Source: Polaribacter dokdonensis
GTDB lineage: Bacteria > Bacteroidota > Bacteroidia > Flavobacteriales > Flavobacteriaceae
Length of the DNA stretch: 64,000 bases
Reading direction: 5' to 3'
Assembly (NCBI RefSeq): GCF_024362345.1
Contig: NZ_CP101505.1
Location: 888,001-952,000 of the forward strand
A model generated the notes under the pieces. That model saw only the letters and a list, made by a program, of their open reading frames with translations, was not told the DNA's origin and did no database searches. Positions 51,953 to 61,782 of this stretch are shown piece after piece (position 1 is the first letter of the stretch; every line of letters begins with the position of its first letter). A program made the position numbers and the translations under genes.

Positions 51953-54406
51953 TTATACTAATTTTTTAGCGTTTTTCACTTTCTGTTTCGTAAGTGCGAT
52001 GTCTAAAACTTGTTTCATCTCTGTTACATAATGAAAAGTTAAGCCTTTTAAATAGCTTTCTTTAATTTCTAAAATGTCTTTTCTATTATCTTCACACAGA
52101 ATAATCTCTTTAATATTTGCTCTTTTTGCAGCCAATATTTTTTCTTTAATTCCACCAACAGGTAACACTTTACCTCTTAACGTAATTTCACCAGTCATTG
52201 CTAATTTATTCTTTACTTTTCTTTGTGTATAAGAAGAAACTAGAGATGTTAACATAGTAATACCTGCACTTGGTCCATCTTTAGGAGTTGCTCCTTCAGG
52301 AACGTGAATATGCACATTGTATTTTTCGATAATTTCTGAATTTATTCCAAATTCTTCTGCATTAGACTTTATATATTGTAAAGCTATGGTTGCAGATTCT
52401 TTCATTACAGTACCTAAATTTCCTGTAATTGAAAGCGCCCCTTTACCTTTAGACAAAATAGATTCAATAAAAAGAATATCTCCTCCAACAGAAGTCCAAG
52501 CTAAACCTGTAACAACACCTGCAACATCATTATTTTCATATTTACCTCTATTTCTGGGGGTTCCTAAGATTTCTTCAATTTTTTCTGATGAAACATTAAT
52601 ATCATATTCTTCTTCTAAAGCAATAGATTTTGCTGCAAAACGTACAATTTTAGCCACTTGCTTTTCTAAACCACGAACACCAGATTCACGAGTATAGCCT
52701 TCTACAACTTGCTCTATTTGTTTTTTACCTAATTTTAAATGTTTGGTAGTTAAACCATGTTCTTTTAATTGTTTAGGCAATAAATGTCTTTTGGCTATTT
52801 CTACTTTCTCTTCAATAGTATACCCTGTAACATTTATAATTTCCATTCTATCTCTAAGTGCCCAAGGAATTTGCCCTAAGTTATTAGCTGTAGCAATAAA
52901 AAGTACTTTAGATAAATCGTAACCAACTTCTAAATAATTATCATAAAAAGCTGTGTTTTGCTCAGGATCTAACACTTCTAACATAGCAGAAGATGGATCT
53001 CCTTGATGACTTTGCCCTAATTTATCAATTTCATCTAGTACAAAAACAGGATTTGATGTACCTGCTTTTTTAAGATTCTGAATTAATCTTCCAGGCATTG
53101 CACCTATATAGGTTTTTCTATGACCTCTAATTTCGGCTTCATCTCTTAAACCTCCTAAAGACATTCTAACATATTTACGCCCTAAAGATTCTGCAACCGA
53201 TTTTCCTAAAGAAGTTTTACCAACTCCTGGAGGTCCATATAAACAGATAATTGGAGATTTCATATCATTTCTTAGCTTTAAAACTGCTAAATATTCTATG
53301 ATTCTTTCTTTCACTTTTTCCAACCCAAAATGATCTCTGTCTAATACTTTAGTAGCATGTTTTAAATCAAATTTATCTTCAGAAAAAATACCCCAAGGTA
53401 ATTCTAGCATCAACTCTAGATAACTTCTTTGAACTCCATATTCAGCAGCTTGAGGATTCATTCTTTTTAAACGAGCTATTTCTTTATCAAAAGTTTGCGC
53501 AACTTCTTTGCTCCACTTTTTCTTTTTAGCTTGTTTGCGCATTTCTTCTAACTCTTGATCATTAGAAACACCACCTAATTCTTCTTGTATTGTTTTTAAC
53601 TGCTGATTTAAATAATATTCACGTTGTTGTTGATCTAAATCTTCTCTAGTTTTAGACTGAATATCATTACGTAATTGTAATTTTTGAAGTTCTTTATTTA
53701 AATTCTTTAACGTTAATAATGCACGTTCTTTTAAATTATCTTTTTCTAAAATAACTTGTTTTTGCATTACACTTAAATCCATATTAGAAGCAATAAAATT
53801 CACTAAAAATGAATTAGACTGAATGTTTTTTATTGCAAAAGAAGCTTCACTTGGCAACATAGGGTTTTCCTTAATTACCTCTAAAGCTTGCTCTTTAATT
53901 GATTCTATTATGGCCTCAAACTCTTTTTTATCTTCAATTTCTCTATCTTCTAAAGCCTCTTTTAAAGTAGCTTTTAAATAAGGTTCTGTTTGAACTAACT
54001 CATCAATTTCAAAACGTTTTTTACCTTGAATAATAACAGTTGTATTACCATCAGGCATTTTTAAAACTCTTAAAATTTGAGCTACAACACCAGTTGTGTG
54101 AATATCTTTTAACGTTGGCACTTCCTCTTCTTCATTACGTTGTGCAACAACTCCAATTGTTTTATCACCTTTATTTGCTTCTTTAATAAGCTGAATAGAT
54201 TTATCTCTACCTGCTGTAATAGGAATTACAACTCCAGGAAACAACACTGTATTTCTTAAAGGCAAAATTGGCAAAACCTCAGGTACGCTTTCTTTATTGA
54301 TGATTTCTTCATCTTCAGGCGTCATTAAAGGAATTAATTCTGAATCTTCATTCATCATATTCTGAAAAGACAAACTGTCTAATTTTATTACTTTCGATTT
54401 GCTCAT
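51953..54406 (-). CDS. lon: ATP-dependent Lon protease
   Basis: 817 residues, full length for LonA. N-terminal substrate-binding domain ([19 protein letters not shown]), AAA+ module with Walker [10 protein letters not shown] (about 393) and Walker B ([11 protein letters not shown]), and a C-terminal protease domain with the Ser-Lys dyad (catalytic Ser in PKDGPSAG). Degrades misfolded and regulatory proteins. Monocistronic. Confidence 0.97.
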   Translation of the reverse strand: MSKSKVIKLDSLSFQNMMNEDSELIPLMTPEDEEIINKESVPEVLPILPLRNTVLFPGVVIPITAGRDKSIQLIKEANKGDKTIGVVAQRNEEEEVPTLKDIHTTGVVAQILRVLKMPDGNTTVIIQGKKRFEIDELVQTEPYLKATLKEALEDREIEDKKEFEAIIESIKEQALEVIKENPMLPSEASFAIKNIQSNSFLVNFIASNMDLSVMQKQVILEKDNLKERALLTLKNLNKELQKLQLRNDIQSKTREDLDQQQREYYLNQQLKTIQEELGGVSNDQELEEMRKQAKKKKWSKEVAQTFDKEIARLKRMNPQAAEYGVQRSYLELMLELPWGIFSEDKFDLKHATKVLDRDHFGLEKVKERIIEYLAVLKLRNDMKSPIICLYGPPGVGKTSLGKSVAESLGRKYVRMSLGGLRDEAEIRGHRKTYIGAMPGRLIQNLKKAGTSNPVFVLDEIDKLGQSHQGDPSSAMLEVLDPEQNTAFYDNYLEVGYDLSKVLFIATANNLGQIPWALRDRMEIINVTGYTIEEKVEIAKRHLLPKQLKEHGLTTKHLKLGKKQIEQVVEGYTRESGVRGLEKQVAKIVRFAAKSIALEEEYDINVSSEKIEEILGTPRNRGKYENNDVAGVVTGLAWTSVGGDILFIESILSKGKGALSITGNLGTVMKESATIALQYIKSNAEEFGINSEIIEKYNVHIHVPEGATPKDGPSAGITMLTSLVSSYTQRKVKNKLAMTGEITLRGKVLPVGGIKEKILAAKRANIKEIILCEDNRKDILEIKESYLKGLTFHYVTEMKQVLDIALTKQKVKNAKKLV

Positions 54407-54604
54407 AAGCTATATATATGTCATTCTGACATTGTTGATAGTATTCATCAAAAATCAGAATTCTATTTTAAATATTAAAATACTCATTATCAAATATTTA
54501 AAACTAAATAGATTGATAATTCATCTAAATAAAACAATTAATATGCCAATTCGAAATTATTCTATAAGTTCATTTATATTTATACTTCTTTTAAATAGTT
54601 ATTA

Positions 54605-55549
54605 ATGTCATTTATAAAAATCGAAGAAATTACCTATAAAGGTTGGAAACATGCTGTTGAAATATCAAATACTGATATTCGCTTAATAGTTGTTCCAGAA
54701 GTTGGGCGAATATTACACTTTAGCTTTCAAAACTCTGAAAACATTTTCTACGAGAACAGTGAATTAGAAGGATTACTATTTAAAACAGGTACATATTACA
54801 ATCAAAAAATTGAAGCTCCAAATATTGGAGGAAATAGAATTTTACCTTGTTCTGAGGATTATTTTCATGAGATTACTGGTTTTAGACATATTCCTGATCC
54901 TTATATAAATGCAAGTACTTATAGTATTAATTACTTAGAAAATGGTGTGGTTTTAAAAAGCCCAATTAGTAATTATTTAGGCATAGAAATAGTAAGGAAA
55001 ATTACTATAAACAATAGTGGATCTCAAGTTTATATTGATCAAAAAATTACTAAAATTAAACCTGCTAAAAACAATCAACTAGAAAAAATACCTTTAACAC
55101 TTTGGAGTTTATCTAAAATTAAAACTCCCAATATTTCATATATCAAAAAAGTAGGAAAAAGTGTTTTTAAAAATGGTTTTACAATTTCTGAATGGCCAGA
55201 TGCAAAAAACTATGCCTCTGAAAATGTTACTATAAATGATAATTTGATCATTTTAAAATCTTCTGATGGATTTCCTCAAAAGATTGGTGCAGATGCTAAA
55301 AATTGGGTTGCTGGTTATGTTGGGAATAACTTACTTATTGAAAGATTTGAGTTCGATGAATCTGCTAAATATCCTGATTTTGGAACATCAGTAACCATTT
55401 TTGGAAATGATCTGTTTAGCGAATTAGAAGTTTTAAGTCCAGAAAAACTCTTAAAAGTTGGAGAAAGCATTAACTATAACATAAAATGGAATCTTATAAA
55501 AATGAGTTCTAAAGAAGAGGCTGAGCAGTATTTAACTCAGTTACCTTAA
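54605..55549 (+). CDS. DUF4380-like galactose-mutarotase-fold protein
   Basis: 314 residues, beta-rich, without signal peptide. The opening KGWKHAVEISNTDIRLIVVPEVGRILHFSFQNSENIFYEN and the GGNRILPCSEDYFHEITG stretch recall the DUF4380 family of galactose-mutarotase-like sandwich proteins. The usual family motif GGxRLW is altered to GGNRIL. It is divergent from lon and likely monocistronic. Possible carbohydrate binding; the family call is tentative. Confidence 0.55.
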   Translation: MSFIKIEEITYKGWKHAVEISNTDIRLIVVPEVGRILHFSFQNSENIFYENSELEGLLFKTGTYYNQKIEAPNIGGNRILPCSEDYFHEITGFRHIPDPYINASTYSINYLENGVVLKSPISNYLGIEIVRKITINNSGSQVYIDQKITKIKPAKNNQLEKIPLTLWSLSKIKTPNISYIKKVGKSVFKNGFTISEWPDAKNYASENVTINDNLIILKSSDGFPQKIGADAKNWVAGYVGNNLLIERFEFDESAKYPDFGTSVTIFGNDLFSELEVLSPEKLLKVGESINYNIKWNLIKMSSKEEAEQYLTQLP

Positions 55550-55643
55550 GTAAAATCTACCTTATTTTTAAAAATAGTATTTTTATTTTCTTCAAACTGT
55601 CACAAGTCAAAAACAATTTTGTCTTTAGTATAGAAGTTTTTAA

Positions 55644-56210
55644 TTGGAAGCTAATCAACCACATATAACCAACTTATTAGAACGCTGCAAATCATCTGAT
55701 AAAAATGCGCAGTTGAAAATATACAATGCTTATTACAAAGCAATGTACAATTCAGCCCACCGAATTTTAAAAGATAGTTTTGAAGCAGAAGATATTATGC
55801 AAGAAGCCTTTTTAACGGCTTTTACAAAATTGGATTCTTATAAAGGTGAAGTTGCATTTGGAGCGTGGTTAAAAAGAATTGTCATCAATAAAAGCTTAAC
55901 ACAATTAAAGAAAAACAATAAATACCAAGAAGTAAAGTTAGAGGTAATTCCTAATTCAGAAATAGAAGATGAAGCTATAAATTACAATGGTTTAAACCCA
56001 AAAATGGTTTTAAAAACTTTACAGAATTTAAAAGATAATTATAGAGTTGTGCTCACTCTTAACTTAATTGAAGGATTTGATTATGAAGAAATTGCTCAAA
56101 TTCTAAATTATACGAATGAAAATGTGAGAACCACAGTTTCTAGAGCAAAGAAAAAATTAAAGCAAGTTTTACTTGCAGAAAATATACAAGCGCAAGCATA
56201 TGGAAGATAA
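55644..56210 (+). CDS. ECF-type RNA polymerase sigma factor
   Basis: 188 residues from a TTG (55644). Sigma region 2 (MYNSAHRILKDSFEAEDIMQEAFLTAFTKL, WLKRIVINKSL) at about 30-90 and region 4 helix-turn-helix (YEEIAQILNYTNENVRTTVSRAKKKLKQ) at about 140-175. It directs transcription of a small regulon, which may include its own operon. Its stop overlaps the start of the next gene by 11 bases. Confidence 0.9.
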   Translation: MEANQPHITNLLERCKSSDKNAQLKIYNAYYKAMYNSAHRILKDSFEAEDIMQEAFLTAFTKLDSYKGEVAFGAWLKRIVINKSLTQLKKNNKYQEVKLEVIPNSEIEDEAINYNGLNPKMVLKTLQNLKDNYRVVLTLNLIEGFDYEEIAQILNYTNENVRTTVSRAKKKLKQVLLAENIQAQAYGR

Positions 56211-56724
56211 ATTTGAACATTTTTTTTCTGAAAATAATTTCGATTTTCAAGAACCACATTCAGGTCATTTAGAACGTTTTGAACGTAAACTAAATCAGCC
56301 TAAAAAAGTACAAAGAACTTCATGGAAATGGTTATCTGTTGCAGCTTCTGTAGTTTTATTACTTGGGTTTTGGTTAGGAAATAATCATCAAAAAAATCAG
56401 ATTGAACTAGCAAAATCCAATCCTAGTGTTGAAGAAATTCAGAACTATTTTGTAGCCACTATTAATAGTGAACTTAAAACCATAGAAAGCAATAGAAGTT
56501 TAGAAACTGAAACTATTATAGAAGAGGCTTTAAATGATTTAGAAGATTTAGAGGAAAACTATATTATACTTACAACAAAACTTTCACTGACTACAGATAG
56601 AAAAAAAATAATTAAAGCAATGATCAGAAACTATGAAGACCGTTTAGAAATTTTAGACAATCTTTTATTAGAAATTGATCAAATAAAGAATCCAAAGATT
56701 ATAGAAAACGAAATTTATATTTAA
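56200..56724 (+). CDS. Membrane-anchored protein coupled to the ECF sigma factor (anti-sigma-like)
   Basis: About 174 residues from the ATG at 56200, which falls inside the sigma-factor gene and suits translational coupling. Cytoplasmic N-terminus (~45 residues), one transmembrane helix (about 46-65), then a helical periplasmic domain. The topology matches an anti-sigma factor, but the zinc HxxxCxxC motif is absent (no Cys at all). The call as anti-sigma is inferred from position and topology. Confidence 0.65.
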   Translation: MEDKFEHFFSENNFDFQEPHSGHLERFERKLNQPKKVQRTSWKWLSVAASVVLLLGFWLGNNHQKNQIELAKSNPSVEEIQNYFVATINSELKTIESNRSLETETIIEEALNDLEDLEENYIILTTKLSLTTDRKKIIKAMIRNYEDRLEILDNLLLEIDQIKNPKIIENEIYI

Positions 56725-56753
56725 AATAAAAATCAATATTAAAACCCATAAAC

Positions 56754-57488
56754 ATGTTAAAAAAAATTACACTATCCCTAATTATTGCAGCCTTTACTAT
56801 TTCTGCTAACGCTCAAAATTGGTGGGGAAGCAGCAAAAAAATTAAAGGAAATGGAAATGTAGTTACAGTAGATAGAACCACTTCTGATTATGAAGGAATA
56901 GCAATTGGAGGTTCTTTTGATGTAGTATTAGTAAAAGGTAAAGAAGGTAATATTAGTATTGAAGGTGAAGAAAACCTAATACCATATATACAGACAGAAG
57001 TAAAAAGAGGAACTTTACAAATTAAGTTTGAAAAAAGCATTAATGTTAGAACCACTAGAAGGTTAACTGTTACAGTTACTTATGATGATATTGATATGAT
57101 ATCTTTGGGTGGTTCAGGTAACATAAAAAGTAAAGGAACCATTAAAGCAAATAAATTTAAAGTTTCAATTGGTGGTTCTGGAAACATCACTTTAGATGTT
57201 GAAGCAGATGATATTAGCGCTAATATTGGTGGTTCAGGTAATATAAAATTATCTGGTTATGCTAATGAATTAAATTGTTCTATTGCTGGTTCAGGTAGCA
57301 TAAAAGCTTACGAATTAAAAGTAGATGTATTAAACGCTTCTATTGCTGGTTCAGGAAGTATAACAACAACTGTTGCTAATAAAATTAAAGCAAATGTAGT
57401 AGGTTCAGGTAGTATTTACTATAAAGGAAATCCTTCTGACATCAGTAAAAAATCCGTTGGTTCAGGAAGCGTTATAAACAGAAACTAA
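56754..57488 (+). CDS. Head-GIN domain (DUF2807) secreted protein
   Basis: 244 residues with a signal peptide ending about ANAQ (residue 21). Residues about 25-240 form the DUF2807 beta-helix: SFDVVLVKGKEGNISIEG, then seven GSG turns at 120, 141, 160, 179, 199, 217 and 236, spaced 18-21 residues, each followed by a beta-strand. Bacteroidota 'head GIN' proteins are thought to be surface or periplasmic adhesin-like. It is in an operon with the ECF sigma factor. Confidence 0.84.
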   Translation: MLKKITLSLIIAAFTISANAQNWWGSSKKIKGNGNVVTVDRTTSDYEGIAIGGSFDVVLVKGKEGNISIEGEENLIPYIQTEVKRGTLQIKFEKSINVRTTRRLTVTVTYDDIDMISLGGSGNIKSKGTIKANKFKVSIGGSGNITLDVEADDISANIGGSGNIKLSGYANELNCSIAGSGSIKAYELKVDVLNASIAGSGSITTTVANKIKANVVGSGSIYYKGNPSDISKKSVGSGSVINRN

Positions 57489-57504
57489 AAAGATAAATAA
57501 AGCA

Positions 57505-57541
57505 TTAAAAAAGCAGTCATGAGAATGACTGCTTTTTTTTA
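57505..57541. terminator. Bidirectional intrinsic terminator
   Basis: Stem AGCAGTCAT / ATGACTGCT around GAGA, with A/T runs, between the head-GIN gene and the convergent GlmU-like gene. Confidence 0.85.
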
Positions 57542-57558
57542 TTGTTTAAAATATAACT

Positions 57559-58734
57559 TTAATAATTTCTATATTGTTTTGTCGCTTCAAAAACATGCTC
57601 TAAGATTCTTTGCTCTACAGCATCAAAATTTAAATTTCTACGTTTCATAACTACATCTGCCACCTCAAAAACTTTATTTGTTTTGTATTCTGTAAAGCCA
57701 GATGCTCCTCCCCAACTAAAACTTGGCACAAAATTTCTTGGAAAACCACTTCCAAAAATATTGGAAGAAACTCCAATTACTGTACCTGTATTGAACATAG
57801 TATTTATTCCACATTTTGAATGATCTCCCATCATTAAACCACAAAACTGTAAACCTGTTTTTGCAAATCTTCCTGTTTCATAATCCCACAATTTTACCTC
57901 TGCATAATTATTTTTAAGATTAGAATTATTAGTATCTGCACCTAAATTACACCATTCACCTAAAACAGAATTTCCTAAAAAACCATCATGCCCTTTATTT
58001 GAATATCCCATTAAAACAGAATTATTCACTTCTCCTCCTACCTTACAATAAGGACCTAAAGTTGTTGCTCCATAAATTTTTGCTGATAATTTTAAAACTG
58101 CATTTTCGCACATTGCCAATGCTCCTCTTACTACAACACCTTCCATAACTTCAGCATTCTTACCAATATAAATTGGACCATTAGATGCGTTTAAGGTTGC
58201 AAAAGTGAGCTTGGCTCCTACCTCAATAAAAATGTTCTCTTTATTAATGCATTGTACACCTTCAGGAATTGGCTGAGAAGTTCTATCTTTTGTAACCAAC
58301 TCAAAATCTTGTGCTATTGCTTTATCATTTAAAGAAAAAATATCCCACGTATTTTTAATTTGAAGCACATCTTCATTAAACTCAATTTGTTTGTAATCAT
58401 TAAAATCAACTTCTTCTTGCTGATCAGAAGTATAAAATGCAATTACATCATCACCTCTAAAAATTGCTTCATTCTTAGAAAGATTCTGAATTTGAGACAC
58501 CAAACTTTCTGTTGGACAAAAAGATGCATTTATCAAAATATTTTCCTCTAACTCAACCATAGGATATTTCTCCTCTAAATACTCTTCAGTAATCGTTGTT
58601 GTAGTTAATCCTAAATATTTTTCCCATTTTTCTCTAATGGTTAAAATACCAATTCTTAAATCTGCAACTGGTTTTGTATAGGTAAATGGTAATAATGCAT
58701 TTCTTACACTTCCATCAAATAAGATGTAATTCAT
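57559..58734 (-). CDS. GlmU-like bifunctional sugar nucleotidyltransferase family protein
   Basis: 391 residues of the Bacteroidota 'GlmU family' protein. The N-terminal part (FDGSVRNALLPFTYTKPVADLRIGILTIREKW) lacks the GxGTRM signature of true pyrophosphorylases. The C-terminal half is a left-handed beta-helix with hexapeptide repeats (IGKNAEVMEGVVVRGALAMCENAV, LGPYCKVGGEVNNSVLMGYSNKGH, LGADTNNSN). It may bind or modify a sugar nucleotide; it is not a canonical GlmU. Confidence 0.82.
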   Translation of the reverse strand: MNYILFDGSVRNALLPFTYTKPVADLRIGILTIREKWEKYLGLTTTTITEEYLEEKYPMVELEENILINASFCPTESLVSQIQNLSKNEAIFRGDDVIAFYTSDQQEEVDFNDYKQIEFNEDVLQIKNTWDIFSLNDKAIAQDFELVTKDRTSQPIPEGVQCINKENIFIEVGAKLTFATLNASNGPIYIGKNAEVMEGVVVRGALAMCENAVLKLSAKIYGATTLGPYCKVGGEVNNSVLMGYSNKGHDGFLGNSVLGEWCNLGADTNNSNLKNNYAEVKLWDYETGRFAKTGLQFCGLMMGDHSKCGINTMFNTGTVIGVSSNIFGSGFPRNFVPSFSWGGASGFTEYKTNKVFEVADVVMKRRNLNFDAVEQRILEHVFEATKQYRNY

Positions 58735-58782
58735 TTTTTTGGTTTTAAAGCATCACAAATTTACTTTAAATAGCGCATATAA

Positions 58783-58812
58783 AAAACCGATTGCAAAAAT
58801 ACAATCGGTTTG
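58783..58812 (-). terminator. Intrinsic terminator of the T9SS-sorted gene
   Basis: Minus-strand stem AACCGATTG / CAATCGGTT with a TATTTTTG loop followed by Ts; 22 bases after the stop. Confidence 0.8.
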
Positions 58813-58834
58813 TAAATATTTAAGTTGATAAAAC

Positions 58835-59611
58835 TTATCTTTTAATAAATTTTTGAGTACCAATTTTACCATCAGCAATTACTTTTATAATATAAATTCC
58901 TGTTGCTAAATCTTTAACATTAACCGTTTTAGAATTTGTACTTAGATTTTGTGAATATGCCAATTTACCTATTTGATCGTAAAACTCAACAGTCACTTTT
59001 TCTGATATTATTGGCAAATCTATATTTAAAATATCTGATGCTGGGTTTGGATACATTGCAAAATCTATCTTTTGGGCCTCTGAAATACTCAATGATGCAG
59101 ATGATGCATTCACCAAAACTACTTGATCATTTCCACCAAAAGAACCTTCACCTGCACTAGCATTTACTGCAGAGTAAAATGTTACTCTACCTAAATCTGT
59201 GGATGGTGATCTCCAAGTAAAAGACCAATCTCCAGATGCTGAGGGTGTTGAATGTGTAATTGATTTATCACTATTAATTGTTCTAGAACCAGAGCCTGCT
59301 GTAAAACTACCAATCTTAGTATTTGAACTATTTTCTGCGGTTAATTGAAACCCTACAGAGCTAGAACTAGATGTAGTATTAATATTAATTGTATAATCTG
59401 TATCTAAAAGATAACCAGTATCTGGAATATCTGATGTAATTTCTGCAGATGCATTTGTTACTGGCCCTGGATGACAAGTAACACATGATGCACCATTATC
59501 TCCTGGAGAACCAGACCTAGCATCATTTCTACCTCCTGAACTAGACATTAATAAAAAGGCTGATACAGGAATTGCCAGTAAAATAAATTTGAAAAAGTAG
59601 TTTTTATTCAT
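58835..59611 (-). CDS. T9SS-sorted choice-of-anchor V / Reelin-like protein with CxxCH
   Basis: 258 residues. Signal peptide (about 1-22), then a single heme-type CxxCH at C43-V-T-C46-H47 within the SPGDNGASC context that marks the choice-of-anchor V family, then a beta-sandwich and a C-terminal Por sorting domain (FAMYPNPASDILNIDLP ... GIYIIKVIADGKIGTQKFIKR). It should be exported and attached at the cell surface by the type IX system. Whether heme is actually bound is not known. Confidence 0.84.
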   Translation of the reverse strand: MNKNYFFKFILLAIPVSAFLLMSSSGGRNDARSGSPGDNGASCVTCHPGPVTNASAEITSDIPDTGYLLDTDYTININTTSSSSSVGFQLTAENSSNTKIGSFTAGSGSRTINSDKSITHSTPSASGDWSFTWRSPSTDLGRVTFYSAVNASAGEGSFGGNDQVVLVNASSASLSISEAQKIDFAMYPNPASDILNIDLPIISEKVTVEFYDQIGKLAYSQNLSTNSKTVNVKDLATGIYIIKVIADGKIGTQKFIKR

Positions 59612-59791
59612 GTTTTTAAATTTTAAATTTTAAGTTTTGTGTTTGTTTTTCTAAATTTAAGATAAATTAACTGATAATAGGGTAATTAGAAAACTAAAAT
59701 AAAGTGTAAGAGGAAAAATTGTACCTAAAAAGGAATAATTAACTTTAAAACATGAGCGTAAATTCTAGTTTTATCAATTAGAAAAGAATTG

Positions 59792-59799
59792 TACTTTTG
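59792..59799 (+). promoter_or_regulatory. -7 element of the acyl-CoA thioesterase gene
   Basis: TACTTTTG lies only 4 bases before the ATG at 59804, so the transcript would start at, or next to, the start codon. An upstream in-frame TTG overlaps this element and is rejected. Confidence 0.45.
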
Positions 59800-59803
59800 G
59801 TTT

Positions 59804-60367
59804 ATGGCAGAAATAAAAAAAGACTTTAAGCAAATTAGTGAATCGCAAATTACCATAACAGAATTAATGTTACCATCACATTCTAATTTTAGTGGTAAAA
59901 TTCATGGAGGACATATTTTAAACTTAATGGATCAAATTGCCTTTGCATGTGCCTCTAAACATTCTAGTAATTATTGTGTAACTGCTTCCGTAAATAAAGT
60001 TGATTTCTTAAATCCGATTGAAGTTGGTGAATTATTAACGATGAAAGCATCTATAAACTTTACAGGTAGAACTTCTATGGTTGTTGGTGTACGTGTTATT
60101 TCTGAAAATATTAGAACTGGTGAAACAAAACACTGTAATTCATCTTACTTTACAATGGTTGCAAAAGATGACAATGGAAAAAGTGTTCCAGTACCTGGAA
60201 TTATTTTAACTACAAAAAAAGAAATAAGAAGATTTGCAAGAAGTATAATTAGACAACAAGAAGGAAGAAATAGAACTTCTAGGTTTAATACCAAAACATT
60301 TAAAATAGATGATTATTTGCCATTATTTGAAAATAGTAATTCTAAAATTGATTTAAAAAACACATAA
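59804..60367 (+). CDS. Acyl-CoA thioesterase (hot-dog fold)
   Basis: About 187 residues from the ATG at 59804. Hot-dog domain with NFSGKIHGGHILNLMDQIAFACASKH (the conserved active-site loop GGxxLxxxDxxA) and VDFLNPIEVGELLTMKASINFTGRTSM. It belongs to the YciA/BACH-type family that hydrolyses acyl-CoAs. The start is chosen because a longer reading would overlap the -7 promoter element. Confidence 0.9.
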   Translation: MAEIKKDFKQISESQITITELMLPSHSNFSGKIHGGHILNLMDQIAFACASKHSSNYCVTASVNKVDFLNPIEVGELLTMKASINFTGRTSMVVGVRVISENIRTGETKHCNSSYFTMVAKDDNGKSVPVPGIILTTKKEIRRFARSIIRQQEGRNRTSRFNTKTFKIDDYLPLFENSNSKIDLKNT

Positions 60368-60370
60368 ACA

Positions 60371-60402
60371 AAAAAAGCTTAGGAAATTTCCTAAGCTTTT
60401 TA
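60371..60402. terminator. Bidirectional intrinsic terminator
   Basis: Stem AAAGCTTAGGAAA / TTTCCTAAGCTTT, with A/T runs on both sides, between the thioesterase and the convergent E2 gene. Confidence 0.88.
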
Positions 60403-60421
60403 TCTTCAAATAATTATGGTT

Positions 60422-61753
60422 TTAAAAGTCTTGGTTTACATCCCATGCTTCTAAAGTTTCTTTTAATGTTTTTATAAACATACCACCAAGAGCGCCATTT
60501 ACAACTCTATGATCATAAGAGTGAGAGACAAACATTTTTTGTCTGATTCCAATAAAATCACCTTCTGGAGTTTCTATAACTGCAGGCACTTTTCTAATAG
60601 CACCTAAAGCTAAAATAGCAACTTGTGGCTGATTAATAATTGGTGTACCCATTACAGAACCAAAACTTCCTACGTTTGTTACTGTGTAAGTTCCTCCTTG
60701 AATTTCATCTGGTTTTAAAGCATTGTTTCTTGCTCTAGTAGCTAAATCGTTTACAGATTTTGTCATACCAACTAAATTCAATTGATCTGCATTTTTAATT
60801 ACAGGTACAATTAAATTACCATCTGGTAAAGCAGCTGCCATTCCTAAATTTATATTTTTCTTTTTGATAATTGTATCACCATCAACAGCAATATTTATCA
60901 AAGGATATTTTTTAATAGTAGAAGCCACAGCATGCATTAGAATTGGGGTAAAGGTTAATTTTTCACCTTCTCTTTTAAAGTAAGCATCTTTTATTTTACC
61001 TCTCCATTTTACAATGTTTGTAACATCAATTTCTATAAATGATTGAACATGTGCAGAAGTTTGCACAGAATCTACCATGTGTTTAGAAATTAGTTTACCC
61101 ATTCTAGACATTTCAATTACCTCATCTTCTCCATTAACAGAAACTGGAGCAGCTTTTGCCACTGTTTTTTGAGCAGCTTTTGGAGCTGAAGTAACTTTTG
61201 CAGCAACTTCTTCTTTTTGAGTTGCATTACCTCTATTATCTATATATGATAAAATATCATCTTTAGTTACTCTACCATCTTTACCTGTTCCAGAAATACT
61301 TTCTAGTTCATCCATAGAAATACCTTCTGTTTGAGCGATATTTCTAACTAATGGCGAATAAAATTTACCTGAATCTGAAGTTTTGGCAATAGGTGTAGCA
61401 ACAATTTCTGAAGCCTTTTCTATCGTTTTTTCCACCTCAACAGCTTCTTGAGGTTTTACTTCTTCTTTTTTAGGTGCTGATGATGCATTATTAGCAGTGG
61501 TTGTTTCTCCACCTTCAGTTTCTATAACAGCAATTGTTTCTCCTACAGCAACAACATCATCTTTTTCAAACAAAATTTCAACTAATGTTCCTTCTACTTC
61601 AGAAGGTACCTCAGAATCTACTTTATCTGTAGCAATTTCAACAACAGCTTCATCCAATTCTATAGTATCACCTACCTCTTTTAACCAAGAAGTAATTGTT
61701 GCTTCTGCAACACTTTCTCCCATTTTTGGTAACTTTAATTCAAATCTTGCCAT
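60422..61753 (-). CDS. 2-oxoacid dehydrogenase E2 (dihydrolipoyl acyltransferase)
   Basis: 443 residues: lipoyl domain (1-75, lipoylation Lys in IATDKVDSE), Ala/Glu/Lys-rich linker, an E1/E3-binding domain (about 133-165, SPLVRNIAQTEGISMDELESISGTGKDGRVTKDDI) and a catalytic domain ending with the acyltransferase motif SHSYDHRVVNGALGG. Could be the branched-chain (BkdB-type) or a 2-oxoglutarate-type E2; the specificity is not clear. Its E3 may be the lpdA gene product at 4.3 kb. Confidence 0.9.
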   Translation of the reverse strand: MARFELKLPKMGESVAEATITSWLKEVGDTIELDEAVVEIATDKVDSEVPSEVEGTLVEILFEKDDVVAVGETIAVIETEGGETTTANNASSAPKKEEVKPQEAVEVEKTIEKASEIVATPIAKTSDSGKFYSPLVRNIAQTEGISMDELESISGTGKDGRVTKDDILSYIDNRGNATQKEEVAAKVTSAPKAAQKTVAKAAPVSVNGEDEVIEMSRMGKLISKHMVDSVQTSAHVQSFIEIDVTNIVKWRGKIKDAYFKREGEKLTFTPILMHAVASTIKKYPLINIAVDGDTIIKKKNINLGMAAALPDGNLIVPVIKNADQLNLVGMTKSVNDLATRARNNALKPDEIQGGTYTVTNVGSFGSVMGTPIINQPQVAILALGAIRKVPAVIETPEGDFIGIRQKMFVSHSYDHRVVNGALGGMFIKTLKETLEAWDVNQDF

Positions 61754-61774
61754 TCCTGTTTATTTTTTGGATTG

Positions 61775-61782
61775 CAAAAATA
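61775..61782 (-). promoter_or_regulatory. Candidate -7 element of the E2 gene
   Basis: Minus-strand TATTTTTG, 21 bases upstream of the E2 start. Confidence 0.38.

Noticed and set aside
54399..54605. A 68-residue open frame between lon and the DUF4380-like gene
   Set aside because: Low-complexity AT-rich sequence, no ribosome binding site, no family, overlaps the start of lon; most likely chance.
56754..57488. Tandem DNA repeat or phase-variable locus in the head-GIN gene
   Set aside because: The repeats (GGTTCAGG) come from the repeated Gly-Ser-Gly turns of a beta-helix; units vary at the base level and are not exact tandem copies.
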